Both the position numbers and the translations under genes were made by a program. Shown one piece after another: positions 46,651 through 57,941 of a stretch of DNA of 64,000 nucleotides (positions within the stretch are counted from its first letter, which is position 1; the number at the start of each line of letters is the position of its first letter). Source of the DNA: Apium graveolens (Eukaryota > Streptophyta > Magnoliopsida > Apiales > Apiaceae); the NCBI RefSeq assembly GCF_009905375.1, contig NW_027418160.1, forward strand, positions 22,689 to 86,688, given 5' to 3'. The notes beneath the pieces are model-generated. The model worked only from the letters and a program-made list of their open reading frames with translations, ran no database searches and was not told the origin of the DNA.

Positions 46651-47864
46651 CTACTCTGAATTAGAATCCTCACCCTCAAGGGGTGGAGTGTCAGGTGTGT
46701 CAGGAGGCGGATACATAGAATCATCACCAAATACTGGCCACTGAATGTCAACTCTGGTGGCTCTAAATGCAGTCTCAAGTGCTTGGGTGAGATCTTGTGC
46801 AAAACAACTATGGATGCCGTACATCGCATCCATCCTCCTCTCAAGATGCCTATACTGCATCGAGCTCAAACTAGCTCCCATGCCCGCTCCTACTGCCTCC
46901 TGCTGCTGCTGCTGCGATGGTCCTCCTTCATCTCCTAACTGAGATCTCCATGCAGTCCTGCTCGCCTGACCAACAACTGGCCTCCCACAAGTAGGTGGTC
47001 AAAAGAATACCCAAGCCCCTTCAGATCGGGCTTGCCTCCATCCCATTCCTGCATCGCAGCCAAAGTAGTGTTATCGATTGGAGCACTCGGAATCTGCAAC
47101 TGCTCATGTACGGGCCAATGCACACCAACTGCCACGCACATCTTTGTCACCACTGATGCATACCGAATAGACCCCGTAGTGCTCCCCATCAAGAACCTCA
47201 TAATCCCCTGGTATATCCCCATCCCCAAATCTACATAATCACCCTGCAGAATGCACCATAGCAGACGTGCACGCTCTACAGTAACCTCATGCACATGCGA
47301 CGATGGCATGATATTAGCACATATAAAAGTGTTCCATGCACGGGCAAACATGTTCATGCCGGACGCCGGGAACGTAGAATACTCGGCGACTATGCCCCTC
47401 TTGTTCTTCCAATGTGTGTGGGGCCGGCACAGAGAAGCAACAATAATATCCAGATCAAATTCCTTTGGAGTCTTATTGTTCCAGGTATCCTGCCCCACCT
47501 TCCTCACGGGCTGCTCAATCATAGTCTTGATAGCCTCTACACTATACTCCACCGTCCTCCCTCGCACCACAGTAAAGCCATTATTTTCGGCCTTAGCGTT
47601 CACATAGAACTCACGAACCACACTCCTAGGCACAACAACTGGTGCCTCACAAAAAGAAACCCAGCCCATCTCCAAGATCATCTTCAAAAGCTTACCATCA
47701 TTCCCAGATGGCAGGAAACCTCTCTCATTAGCAATAGGCTTCGCGAGAAGCCTCGTGTACTCGTCCTCAGCCTCAGGAGTAGAAAACCTGGGCCTCATAC
47801 CACTCAAAGCTGAAGAATTGGTGGCGCTGCTATCGACTTGAATTCTTTATCTCTTGGGTGCCAT
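46651..47864 (-). pseudogene. Athila extra ORF (env-like position, plant transposon protein family)
   Basis: The likely start is the minus-strand ATG at 47864 (Met-Ala-Pro-Lys-Arg), with a TAA at codon 6 where CAA would read Gln. The frame then stays open to about 46990, shifts by one base, and continues to 46651 (end Gly-Glu-Asp-Ser-Asn-Ser-Glu). About 400 codons in all. Motifs include Gly-Trp-Val-Ser-Phe, Val-Val-x-Glu-Phe-Tyr-x-Asn-Ala, and His-Trp-Pro-Val-His-Glu-Gln-Leu, plus a poly-Gln tract. I relate it to the Athila ORF1 / putative plant transposon protein family, whose function is not established. No transmembrane segment is evident. A TATA box lies upstream. Confidence 0.75.
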
Positions 47865-47959
47865 GGAAATTGATTATAGAGAATAAGAGTTGTGTTTGAG
47901 AGAGAATTTATGTTTGAGAGTTTGTGAATTGGTAAAGAAGTTTGTGTATGGGCTGTATG

Positions 47960-47970
47960 TATATATAGGT
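47960..47970 (-). promoter_or_regulatory. candidate TATA box for the Athila extra ORF
   Basis: The minus strand reads CCTATATATAC about 100 bp before the ATG, followed by a CT/CA-rich leader. A separate promoter for this ORF is plausible. Confidence 0.4.
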
Positions 47971-48144
47971 GGTGAAAAGAGAATTAGATATGGAATAGAA
48001 GTGTGATTTGATTATGGGAATAATGGGAGTAATGGGTTTGATTTGGAGAGGGAATTATGGGATGTGGGGGAGTAAAATTTGGTTGGAAATTGATTTTGGG
48101 ACTAAATTTCCGTTTTCCCCCTTAAACTGCCTTTTATATTTTTC

Positions 48145-48305
48145 CAAAGTCGGGACACGGCGCGGCCGCGTGCTGGGACGGCGTGGGCGCGCGCTACTTC
48201 TGCCAAACTGGCGCAGCCGTGCGCTGTAATAGCGCGGGCGCGCAGTGTTTCTGTGTAAATGGCACGGCCGCGCGCTGAGATAGCGCGGGCGCGCCAGGCT
48301 TCTGT
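48145..48305. repeat. GC-rich tandem motif, three units
   Basis: Three units of about 50 bp built on GCGGCCGCGCGCT, 5-6 nt, then AGCGCGGGCGCGC. The same motif pairs occur in all four Athila LTRs. Confidence 0.85.
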
Positions 48306-48452
48306 AGTCAGACCTGATTTTTTCCATTTTTTTATTTTTTTGAGATTTTCTCTTTTCTTCTTGCTTCCTCTACTTACTAATGTACAACAAACTTGGGTTG
48401 CCTCCCAAGAAGCGCTTCTTTTACGTCGCTAGCTCGACGTAGAATCTTGAGA

Positions 48453-49805
48453 TCAAGTGGACAATAAAACGGCACTAACCACCTCACGGTACGCCGTGTC
48501 ACCATAATAATTCTTCAACCGTTGACCATCTACCTTGAATGTTTGGCCCAGATTATTTTCAAAAAATTCCACCGCTCCATGTAGAAACACAGTTTTGATT
48601 ATGAAGGGCCCTGACCATCTTGACTTCAACTTTCCAGGAAAAAAAACGGAGACGGGAGTTGAATAAAAGAACTTGTTGTCCTGGCACAAATTTCTTGAGC
48701 ACTAGACCCCGATCGTGCCACCTCTTGACTTTCTCCTTATATATCTTGTTATTCTCATAAGCTTGAAGTCGAAACTCGTCAAGTTTATTTAACTGAAGCA
48801 TCCTCTTCTTTCCAGCTGCATCCAAGTCCAGATTCAATTTCTTCAAAGCCCAATACGCTTTATGCTCGAGCTCCACAGGCAAATGACACCCCTTACCATA
48901 AACCAACTAAAAGGATGACATTCCCAATGGAGTCTTATATGTTGTTCTATACGCCCAAACAGCTTCATCAAGCTTCAAAGACCAATCCTTCCTTGATGGA
49001 CATACCACTTTCTCCAAAATGCGCTTGATCTCTCTGTTAGATACCTCAGCTTCACCATTTGTCTGAGGATGATAAGCCGTAGCGATGCGATGATTCACAT
49101 TATACCTTTTCATCATAGCAGTAAACTTGTGATTATAAAAATACGACCCCTCATCACTGATTATGACTCTTGGAGTTCCAAACCTTGTGAATATCTGCTA
49201 GTGAAGAAAATTAAGCACCACTTTCGCATCGTTTGTTGGCAACGCCTTAACTTCAACCCATTTCGACACATAATCAACTGCCAACAAGATATACTGATTG
49301 TTACAAGATGAGACAAATGGCCCCATGAAGTCAATTCCCCAAACATCGAAGACCTCAACCTCGAGAAGCACATTAAGAGGAATCTCATCCTTTTTAGACA
49401 TATTACCCACACGTTGACATCGATCACATTTCAAAACGAACTGATGAGCATCTTTAAACAATGTTGGACAAAGGAAACCTGCTTAAAGAACACGAGCTGT
49501 TTTCTTTTCTCCACCATAATATCCTCCATAAGCCGTTGAGTGGCAATCTCGCAAGATCCCCCCCCCCCCTCCGTTTCGTTGTAAGGAATACATCTCCTGA
49601 TGATTTGGTCAGCTCTTTGGCGAAAAAGAAACGGCTTATCCCACATATACCGCTTCACCTCATGAAGAAACTTCTTCCTTTGAGCATAGAATAAGTCGGA
49701 AGGCATGATATTACTCGCAAGATAGTTCACAATGTCTAAAAACCACGGTTCTTCTTCTTGCACTCCAAACAACTGCTCATCGGGAAAAGACTCATTTATC
49801 AATAT
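48453..49805 (-). pseudogene. Athila integrase
   Basis: The zinc domain is near 49600-49390 (frame disturbed by a run of 12 C at 49558-49569; Cys-Asp-Arg-Cys at about 49413). The catalytic core has Gly-Ile-Asp-Phe-Met-Gly-Pro (about 49320-49340), Ile-Ser-Asp-Glu-Gly-Ser, and Glu-Val-Ser-Asn-Arg-Glu-Ile-Lys (about 49020-49045). The C-terminal part follows Leu-Val-Tyr-Gly-Lys-Gly-Cys-His-Leu-Pro-Val-Glu. Stops at about 49200 and 48907 (the latter where Gln is usual) and frame breaks make it inactive. It would insert cDNA into chromosomes. Confidence 0.88.
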
Positions 49806-50672
49806 CTAGTCCAATAAAGTAGCTTTAGGATTCTCTAAACGCGAGAGATGATCAGCAACTTGATTTTTAGTTCCTTTTATGTCCTTGATCTCTAGTTCAA
49901 ATTCTTGAAGCAAAAGAACCCATCGAATCAATCTAGGCTTCGAGTCCTTCTTTGAGACGAGATATCGAATGGCGGCATGATCAGTGAAAACTATCATTTT
50001 AGTCCCAAGTAGATAAAATCGAAATTTCTCAAAACCGTAGACAATAGCCAAAATTTATTTCTCCGTAGTAGTGTAATTCAGTTGAGCGCCATTGAGAGTC
50101 TTACTAGCGTAGTACACTACATAAATTATATTTTTCTTTCTCTGCCCAAGAACTGCTCCAACTGCATAGTCACTTGCATCACACATCATCTCAAAAGGCT
50201 CATTCCAATCAGGTGCAGTTATGACAGGTGCCGAGATTAAACTCTTCTTCAATATCTCAAAAGCTGCAAGGTACTCGTCATCGAATTTAAAAGGAACATC
50301 TTTCTCTAACAGACTGTACAAAGGCTTTGAAATTTTCGAGAAGTCCTTGATGAAACGCCTAAAGAAACCCGCGTGACCAAGAAAACTGCGAATCCCCTTG
50401 ACAGAAATAGGTGGAGGAAGATTCTCAATGACCCCCACCTTGGCCTTGTCCACTTCTAGACCTTTATTAGAAACCTTATACCCGAGAATAATGCCTTGAC
50501 ACACCATAAAATGACATGTCTCCCAATTAAGAACCATATTGGTCTCAACACACCTCTTGAGAACGTGTCCCAGATTCTGCAAGCATTCATGAAAAGAATC
50601 GCCAAAGATTGAAAAGTCGTCCATGAACACCTCCACATTCTGGCCAATCATGTCAGAAAAGATGGCCATCAT
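49806..50672 (-). pseudogene. Athila RT C-terminal part and RNase H
   Basis: The frame 50672-50055 begins Met-Met-Ala-Ile-Phe-Ser-Asp-Met, contains the RT active site as Phe-Met-Asp-Asp-Phe-Ser (about 50617-50634) and the thumb (Ser-Phe-Leu-Gly-His-Ala-Gly-Phe-x-Arg-Arg-Phe-Ile). It enters RNase H at Cys-Asp-Ala-Ser-Asp-Tyr-Ala-Val-Gly-Ala-Val-Leu-Gly. A stop at about 50055 splits RNase H; 50051-49806 carries its end ([10 protein letters not shown]). Phe replaces Tyr in the YMDD-type box, which is common in Athila. Confidence 0.9.
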
Positions 50673-52601
50673 GCATCTCTAAAATGTGGCAGGTGCACCA
50701 CACAGACCAAAAGAAACTCGTCTAAAGGCGAGAGTACCAAATGGACAAGTGAAGGTAGTCTTCTCCTAATCTTCTGGAGCGATAACAATCTGATTATAAC
50801 CCGAATAGCCATCCAGAAGACAGTAATACTCATGACCGGCCAACCTGTCAAGCATCTAATCAATGAAGGGCAATGGAAAATGGTCCTTCCTAATGGCTTT
50901 ATTCAGCTTCCGATAGTCCATGCATACTCGCCACCCCGTGATTGTCCATGTAGGAATAAGCTCATTCTTTTCATTTGCTGCCACAGTAATTCCACCTTTC
51001 TTTGACATACATTGAACCGGGCTTACCCATGAACTGTCAGAGATAGGATAGATAATCCATACATCTAACCACTTCAGAATTTCCTTCTTCACTACTTCCT
51101 TTATGATAGGATTAAGTCTTCTTTGTTGCTCGACTGTAGGCTTGCTACCTTCCTCTAGCAGAATTTTATGCATATAGTTAGAAGGGTTGATCCCCTTGAT
51201 ATTTGCTATAGTCCATCTTATTGCCGACTTGAACTCTCTCAGAATCCTCAAAAGCTTTTCCTCATCACTACCTAAAAGGTCAAATGCAATAATAACAGGC
51301 AGAGTAGATGCATCACCTAAAAACGCATACCTCAAATGTTCAGGTAAAGGCTTAAGCTCAAGAGATGGAGCTTCCTCAATAGAAAGCTTGAGGCGTTTAT
51401 GAGCTTTGTTCAATTCCTCCATTCTAAGAGATTCAAAAGGCATATCAATCTTCCTTTTCCAGGGAGAAGCATTCAAATACTGCAATTGCTCTTCACCTTC
51501 GTCATCTTCACTATCTGAATTCCCCAATAAGGTTTTTTCTAAGGCATCAGACCTTAGCAATTGATCAAGTTCCGATGTGACCACCGAATCGACCAACTTC
51601 ACTTTTAAGCACTCCTCATTATCAGTAGGAAATTTCATGGCATTGAACATATTAAAGGTAACATCCTGATCCAGAACTCTCATTGTAAGCTCACCCTTCT
51701 GCACATCGATTAAGGTTCGTCCAGTTGCCAAGAAAGGTCTTCCCAAGATTATGGATATCTTCTTATCCTCCTCGAAATCAAGAATTACAAAATCAGCAGG
51801 GAATATGAGTTTATCAACCTTGACCAAGACATCCTCCATAATACCTCGTGGATATGTAATAGAACGGTCGGCCAACTGCAAAGTCATATAATTTGGCTTG
51901 GGATCAGGTAAGTCCAACTGCTTGAAGATTGACAAAGGCATCAGATTAATGCTAGCTCCCAAGTCACATAAGCATCTGTCAAAAGACATTTTTCCAATAG
52001 TACATGGAATAGTGAAGCTTCCTGGATCTTTAAGATTTGGAGGCAACTTTTGCTGCAGCACAACACTGCATTCCTCCGTGAGAGCGACAGTCTCTAAATC
52101 ATCTAGCTTCACCTTCTGAGATAGAATACCTTTCATAAACTTTGCATAACTAGGCATCTGCTCGAGAGCCTCAGCGAAAGGTATGTTGATATGAGGTTTC
52201 TTAAACACCTTCAGAAACTTTTCAAATTGCTTGTCCAGCTTTTTCTTCTGCAGTTGCTTAGGAAACGGTGGTGGATGATAGATTTGTTTCTCCCCTGTAT
52301 TAACCTCGGGCGGAGTGTGCTCAACAGTAGTCTTCCTTGGTTCCACTTTTTTATCCTGTTGTTTTGCTTCTTTCTCAGCCCCAGCTTCTTCAGTCAACTC
52401 TTGAGTTTGTTCGGGATTCGCAACCTTCCCAGACCTCAAAGTAATTGCCTTTACCTGCTCCTTAGCTTCCTTCTTTTCTAGCACTTCAGTGTCACTAGGC
52501 AATGTACCAGGTTGGTGATTTAGCAAGGCATTCGCAATTTGCCCAATCTGATTTTCCAAGTTCTTAATAGAAACAGCTTGAATCTTGCACATAAGCTTCA
52601 A
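50669..52601 (-). pseudogene. Athila protease and RT N-terminal part
   Basis: A 581-codon open frame (52601-50856) covers the gag-pol linker, the aspartic protease with Cys-Asp-Leu-Gly-Ala-Ser-Ile-Asn-Leu-Met (about 51935-51965) and Ile-Leu-Gly-Arg-Pro-Phe-Leu-Ala, and the RT start, Trp-Arg-Val-Cys-Met-Asp-Tyr-Arg-Lys-Leu-Asn. It ends at a TAG after Phe-Ile-Asp, where the family has Gln. The RT centre (50855-50673) carries two further TAG stops, also at expected Gln positions. A minus-strand shadow frame there is not a gene. Confidence 0.9.
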
Positions 52602-53822
52602 CTCCTCTAATTCAGATTTTTCATTAGCTTGTTGCAGCTGGAGTTGTTGTCTTGGTGCATACGGCGGTTGCTCAAAACCAGGGGGGTTGTACTACTTAGC
52701 TAGATACTGCTGATATGGCTGTTGAACCGCATTCTGAGCGTTGCCCCAACTGAAATTAGGATGATTGCGGTTGTTAGGATGATAGGTGGCTAGCACAGGT
52801 TGTTGCGATCACTGGAAGTTGCTCACAAATTGAGTTGATTCACTAGAAATTACGCACTGATCAGTCTCATGGGCACCGGCACAAAGCTCACAAACACTAG
52901 TGATTTGATTAACTTTATAATTAGCCAAAATGTCCACCTTCATTGTCAAAGCCTTAAGTTGGGCAGCGATAGCAGTTGTTGCGTCCAACTCCAGAATTCC
53001 TGCTACTTTTCCCTGAGTCAGTCTCTGGGAAGGATTCTGGTACTCATTAGCAGCCATCAGTTCAATAAGTTCATAAGCTTCATCGTAGCTCTTAGCCCAC
53101 AAGGCTCCTCCTGATGCTGCATCAAGCATGGGTCTAGAAGTAGCACCCAATCCATTATAGAAATAGTTGATAATCATCCAATCAGGCATGCCATGGTGTG
53201 GGCACTTCCTTAACATCTCCTTATATCGATCCCAAGCCTCACACAGAGATTCTCCAGTTTGCTGCACGAACTGGGTAAGAGCATTCCTGATTGCTGCAGT
53301 CTTCGTCAAGGGGAAGAATTTAGTGAGAAATTTTTGAGCAAGATCTTCCCAAGTGGTGATAGACCCTGCTGGTAGAGAATGTAACCATCACTTAGCTTTG
53401 TCCCTCAGAGAGAATGGGAAGAGTCATAGCTTAATAGCATCTTCAGTCACATCATTGAACTTTAAAGTGTCGCAAATCTCGATGAAATCCCTGATGTGCA
53501 TGTTGGGGTCTTCAGTTGGAGAACCCCCAAACTGACCTGAGTTCCGTATCATCTGGATTGTGCTTGACTTGATCTCAAAAGTGTTAGCCCTGATGGCTGG
53601 TCTGATGATGCTAGACTGAATGTCATTAATCTTAGGCTTAGAATAGTCCATCAAAGCCTTCGGATTTTCTGCTTGATCAGCCACAACTACTATAATTGGC
53701 TCTTCAACTTTCTCTTCTTCTTCTACCTTCTTTTCTTCCTCAAAAACTTCCCTACGAACTACCACAAGTTCTTCCTCGGCTTTATCCAGTGTTCTCTTAC
53801 GAGTGCGCGAACGCGTATGCAT
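52602..53822 (-). pseudogene. Athila gag
   Basis: The ATG at 53822 starts a basic N-terminus (Arg-Ser-Arg-Thr-Arg-Lys-Arg), then an acidic Glu/Val stretch, and the retrotrans_gag capsid entry Ile-Arg-Asp-Phe-Ile-Glu-Ile-Cys. TGA stops near 53424 and 53390 interrupt. The second frame (53309-52809) has Trp-Asp-Arg-Tyr-Lys-Glu-Met-Leu-Arg-Lys-Cys-Pro-His-His and a zinc knuckle Cys-Glu-Leu-Cys-x3-His-x4-Cys (about 52850-52892). Two more stops (about 52813 and 52697) lie before pol. Gag forms the particle that packages element RNA. Confidence 0.88.
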
Positions 53823-53962
53823 ACACCCTCTCTAGAGTACTTGAAACCAGACAAGGAACAAATAAGTAACAATGTTCGAGTCAATGAACTTTAATGACCA
53901 CTGATGGAAAGCACATAAACTATGAATTAACACTGCAGTCCCCAGTAGCGCCGCCAAAAACT

Positions 53963-55415
53963 TGTTAGTCGCTAAACATGCGCTAATAATACATGCAAGT
54001 ATACGAGTTCGCAAGTAGTATAGAATCTTTTCTAGTTCGTTCCCACAGAGACTGTATTGGTTAACTATTTAATTTATGCACCTAAGCAACAATGTATGGT
54101 TATTATCCAATATTAAGATGATAACAAATTGAGATTGTTTATAACTAAAAATTACGCTAACAATTATAATTACGCGAATAAGATTGACTTAATTGATATA
54201 TATGATAAACATGGGATTCTAACTTCATTAAATACTTCATTCAATAGCCTTATTATTCTTAACCTTAGCATGCAATGGGGATGACACTAATCAGATAACA
54301 CGAAACTGATAAACGCCAACTTTCGTTGCACGAGTACCATTCTACCGGACATCCACAAAAGAGATAGAAGCTGAATAGGCACCAATTATATTGAGATTCT
54401 ATATGTCTATAGAATTTGACAACATAACGGTTTAAGCACAAGTTATCTATCTTGATTACATAGGGTAAGTAATATGGTTAAAGTTACCTACGAATCATGC
54501 ATGACACATACATGAGCCTATGCTAGCATGGCAAGTTCTAAATCCTTAAATTCACTTACACTTCATTAAGAATTAACACACTATCTTATAAGTTCGCGAC
54601 GCTCATTAAACGAATACACACAACCAATACTAGGATATCATACAATCACCACATACTAAGGCATCAAACAATTTAACTAAAGAAATCCATAAATAAATCC
54701 GCTAGAACCCCGCGATAACGATTAGCCCATAATCGGACTCATCATCAACGTGGGTTCCGATGAAAACATGATATACAAATGTAGTCTTTATACGAATAAA
54801 TAAATCCAAGTACAAACAAGAGTATAGGTTCAATAAAAAAAGAAACAAACATCCAAATTATAACTCAAAACAAAGATTCACAAGAATAAACTAGATCATC
54901 TTCGCCTTTATTGAATTGTGCTAAAGGTCTCTTGCCGTCTTCTCCTTGCGCTCTGGTCCGTCTCTAACTTGATATATATTAAAAATGACCTAATATGAAT
55001 ATATATAGCAGCCCTCAACAATCTGGAAGCCTCCCCTTTTAGAATTGTAGTAGAAACATGATTCTGAAATTCGGCCTCGTCGCGGTCGCGCCCTATCACA
55101 GCGCGGGCGCGCTACATTTCTGGAACCCCGGCGCGGCCGCGCGCTATCACAGCACGGGCACGTCGTCCTTCTGGGAAAAACTCAGATTTCTTCTTAAATT
55201 TTGCTGATCCGAGCCGGGTTTCTACGAGCTTTTATTCCAACACCACCTGGATACCAAATTAGCACCAAAATAATGTTAATTCACCTGATTACCTGAAAAG
55301 TGCCCGAAATGCAAAAACACTAGAAAACACATTAAAACACATAACAACTTGAGCACAAATACACCAATTGAAAGCTTATTAGAGCATAATAAAGTCTCAT
55401 AAATTCCACTCAACA
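53963..55415 (-). repeat. Athila LTR (5' LTR)
   Basis: 1453 bp; GC-rich block at 55075-55165. The priming site abuts it at 53941-53961. Confidence 0.9.
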
Positions 55416-57941
55416 TATATGCCTTTCCCTTATCGTAATCATCCAGTCCGTAAAGTATTTTGATGCTAAACCATTTTGATTAAAATATCATAATTCAGGG
55501 TTTACAAATAACCCGGAATAATAGGTATTCGCTTAAGAGATCAATCAATAATAATGGAAGAACTATATATAAAGGATACTTGCATAATTCAGATATATTG
55601 CAGCGAAATATAAAAATATTTAAGTATTCTAAATTTAGAATAGGGAAGAAATACTTGTCTGGTGTGCATAATAACTCTTCACTATAACTCAGCTTATAAC
55701 CGTTGGTTACCAACTTAGTCTAATACCTGACTGCGCTCCTTGCCACTGGATTCTATAAACAAAAGCACTATTTCAATTAACAAAACAAAACTCGATCGAC
55801 ATAACTATACATCTCAAACTCTACCAAATCGTTTATATCTAATCATAGAATTAAAAACTGTAAACAGATAGCATGCGGGTCATATAGCACGTAATCATGT
55901 TATTCATATAACACGTAAACGCATAATATATGTAACACATAAGTTAAATCGTCAAAAGATAGGGCTCAGTACTTTTAAAAATGAAATCGGGTCAAAATAT
56001 GATTTATCGATCAATAATCGACTCAGAACGACTCGCAAAACAAGCGACCTTTCGATACAAAAGGATTTAGGTCTCGAAAGTATTTTTATTGGAAGCAAAA
56101 TATTTTTCTGATTCTAGACGCATTCGTTTCATATTAAATGGATAAACGTTCTATTTATTATGAATAAAATAAGAACAAATCAATTAATTATAATATTAAT
56201 TTATTTTTAAATACCTAAATATATTTTTAAAAGTTTAAATAATTTTTAGGAATTATTTGCCTTAATTATAAATAATTATATTTTATTTAACTATTTATAA
56301 ATAATCAATTAATTGTTTAAATAAAATAATCAATTAATCAAATTCATAAACAATTAATTAAATCAAATTTGGATTTTTGAAAATAAAAGAAAATATTTTT
56401 TTTGGAATTAAAACAATTCACTTAATTATTTAAAATAATTAACTAAATTAATTTTGGAATTTAAAAATAGTTTTTAGAATTTAAAATAAATTTTGAATTA
56501 TTTAAAACAGGAAATTATAGAAACAGAATTAGGATTTGGTTTTGGGGAAAACATAATCAAAAACGGGTAGAAACACAAACAAAACGGGTCAAAACCCGGA
56601 CCCTGAAGAACAGCCGCCAGAAAATTCTTGAGGGTGACCGGAATCTAGAAAATTCCAGAAACCGGCGAACCCCAATTACAATTCCGGCAGCCCCCAAAAA
56701 CCCTTCACTTCGATCGTTATGGAGCACAAATCAGTCCCAATCCATTCAATAACAGTCCAGCAACTCAACTAATCCAACAATATCAAAAAAAAAACCCGGA
56801 ATTCAAAGATTCCGGCCAAGCTTCGAACAATTCCGGCGACGAATCGACTTTAACAAAAACTCGGTCAAATTCAAGTTCTATATACCAAAACGACGCTCTG
56901 ATTACGTATAATCAATTAGTATGATTATAACTAACAACCCAATCAAGAACAAATCGAAAAAACTAAGATTTAAAACGGTTAAAAACAAGAACTCGACCAA
57001 TACAAATTTGAACTACAACATCAATAAAATTGGTATCAATCGATTCCACTGATCATGTAGAAGTTATTCATGACATCAAAAATAATAAAAAACACTAAAT
57101 CAGAAACCCCCAAATTTCAACATAAACCCTAAAATTCGAATTGGAAAATTACCAATCGTTTGATGATTTTGATGATGGATTATGAAAGAGGAGACCGAGG
57201 GCTTTGATTTGGTTACTCATACATGAGATTTGGAGCTCAGAATTATCTTCAAATATGTGTTTAAATTTCAAGAACACCAAGAACAAACTCTAACCTTAAT
57301 TTGAGAGAAAATACTGATTTTTTTATATTTTTCTGATTTTTATATAATTAAATAATAAGTAAATTCTATTTATAATTACAGAAATAATGCCCCAAAATTA
57401 TTTAGGGCCTAATTATATTATTTAATAATAATAATTACCCCAAAAATTAATAATTGACGGGGAATATTTATTAATCCAATAATTACAAAAAATAGGTCAA
57501 AATTTCTCAAATATTACGAATAATCTAAAAATGTAAAAATATTGAATATTTGACAGTCCCACAATTTTATAAAAATAAAAATACAATTTTTGTGAGCTTT
57601 GACATCCCGGTAGGGGCCGGTAAAATTATTTTTCACTAAACAAAATATTTTCTAAATTGACTTGATGTTCCGAAAATCAATATGATAAGTACCATATTAC
57701 GCGAAATAAGGCCAAACGCCCTACACGCAATAAGGACTATTAAAATTGATTTCCAATAACATATTACTAAATACAACATATTTAACACAAAATAAAATAG
57801 CCGAAAAATATCATGAACCACACTACATATATTCAGCACATAACAGATAATATCTTATGATCAGTCATAATTTATAATATCATGAATCACATAATAATTA
57901 TTTAATAAACACAAAACAGTCATAATTTCCCAGTTGTAACA
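55416..57941 (-). repeat. solo Ty3-type (Tekay-like) LTR, segment 3 of 3 (LTR 5' end)
   Basis: On the minus strand it starts TGTTACAACTGGG at 57941. Right target duplication ATATG (57942-57946) equals 38400-38404. TATA-like ATTATAAATAG (minus, about 57367-57377). Open frames at 55495-55713 and 57636-57839 are chance frames in LTR. Total LTR length over three segments is about 3.3 kb. Confidence 0.75.

Larger units (their letters stand above)
43979..55415 (-). mobile_element. Athila-type Ty3 retrotransposon, 11.4 kb, decayed
   Basis: LTRs are 43979-45430 and 53963-55415, both TGTTAGTCGC...CAACA. The flanks TCTAT and TATAT are a target duplication with one mismatch. The minus strand shows a priming site with TTTTTGGCGGCGCTACTGGG next to the 5' LTR (about 53941-53961) and polypurine tract CTGGGGGTA (45431-45439). 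Gene order on the minus strand is gag, PR, RT, RH, IN, then a GC-rich repeat and an extra ORF in the env-like position, as in Athila elements. Gag and pol carry many stops. Confidence 0.92.

Noticed and set aside
47289..47813. 174-codon plus-strand frame
   Set aside because: Shadow of the minus-strand Athila extra ORF, which has the homologue at 41389-42020.
57636..57839. 67-codon minus-strand frame with hydrophobic stretch
   Set aside because: Lies inside the solo LTR, without coding features.
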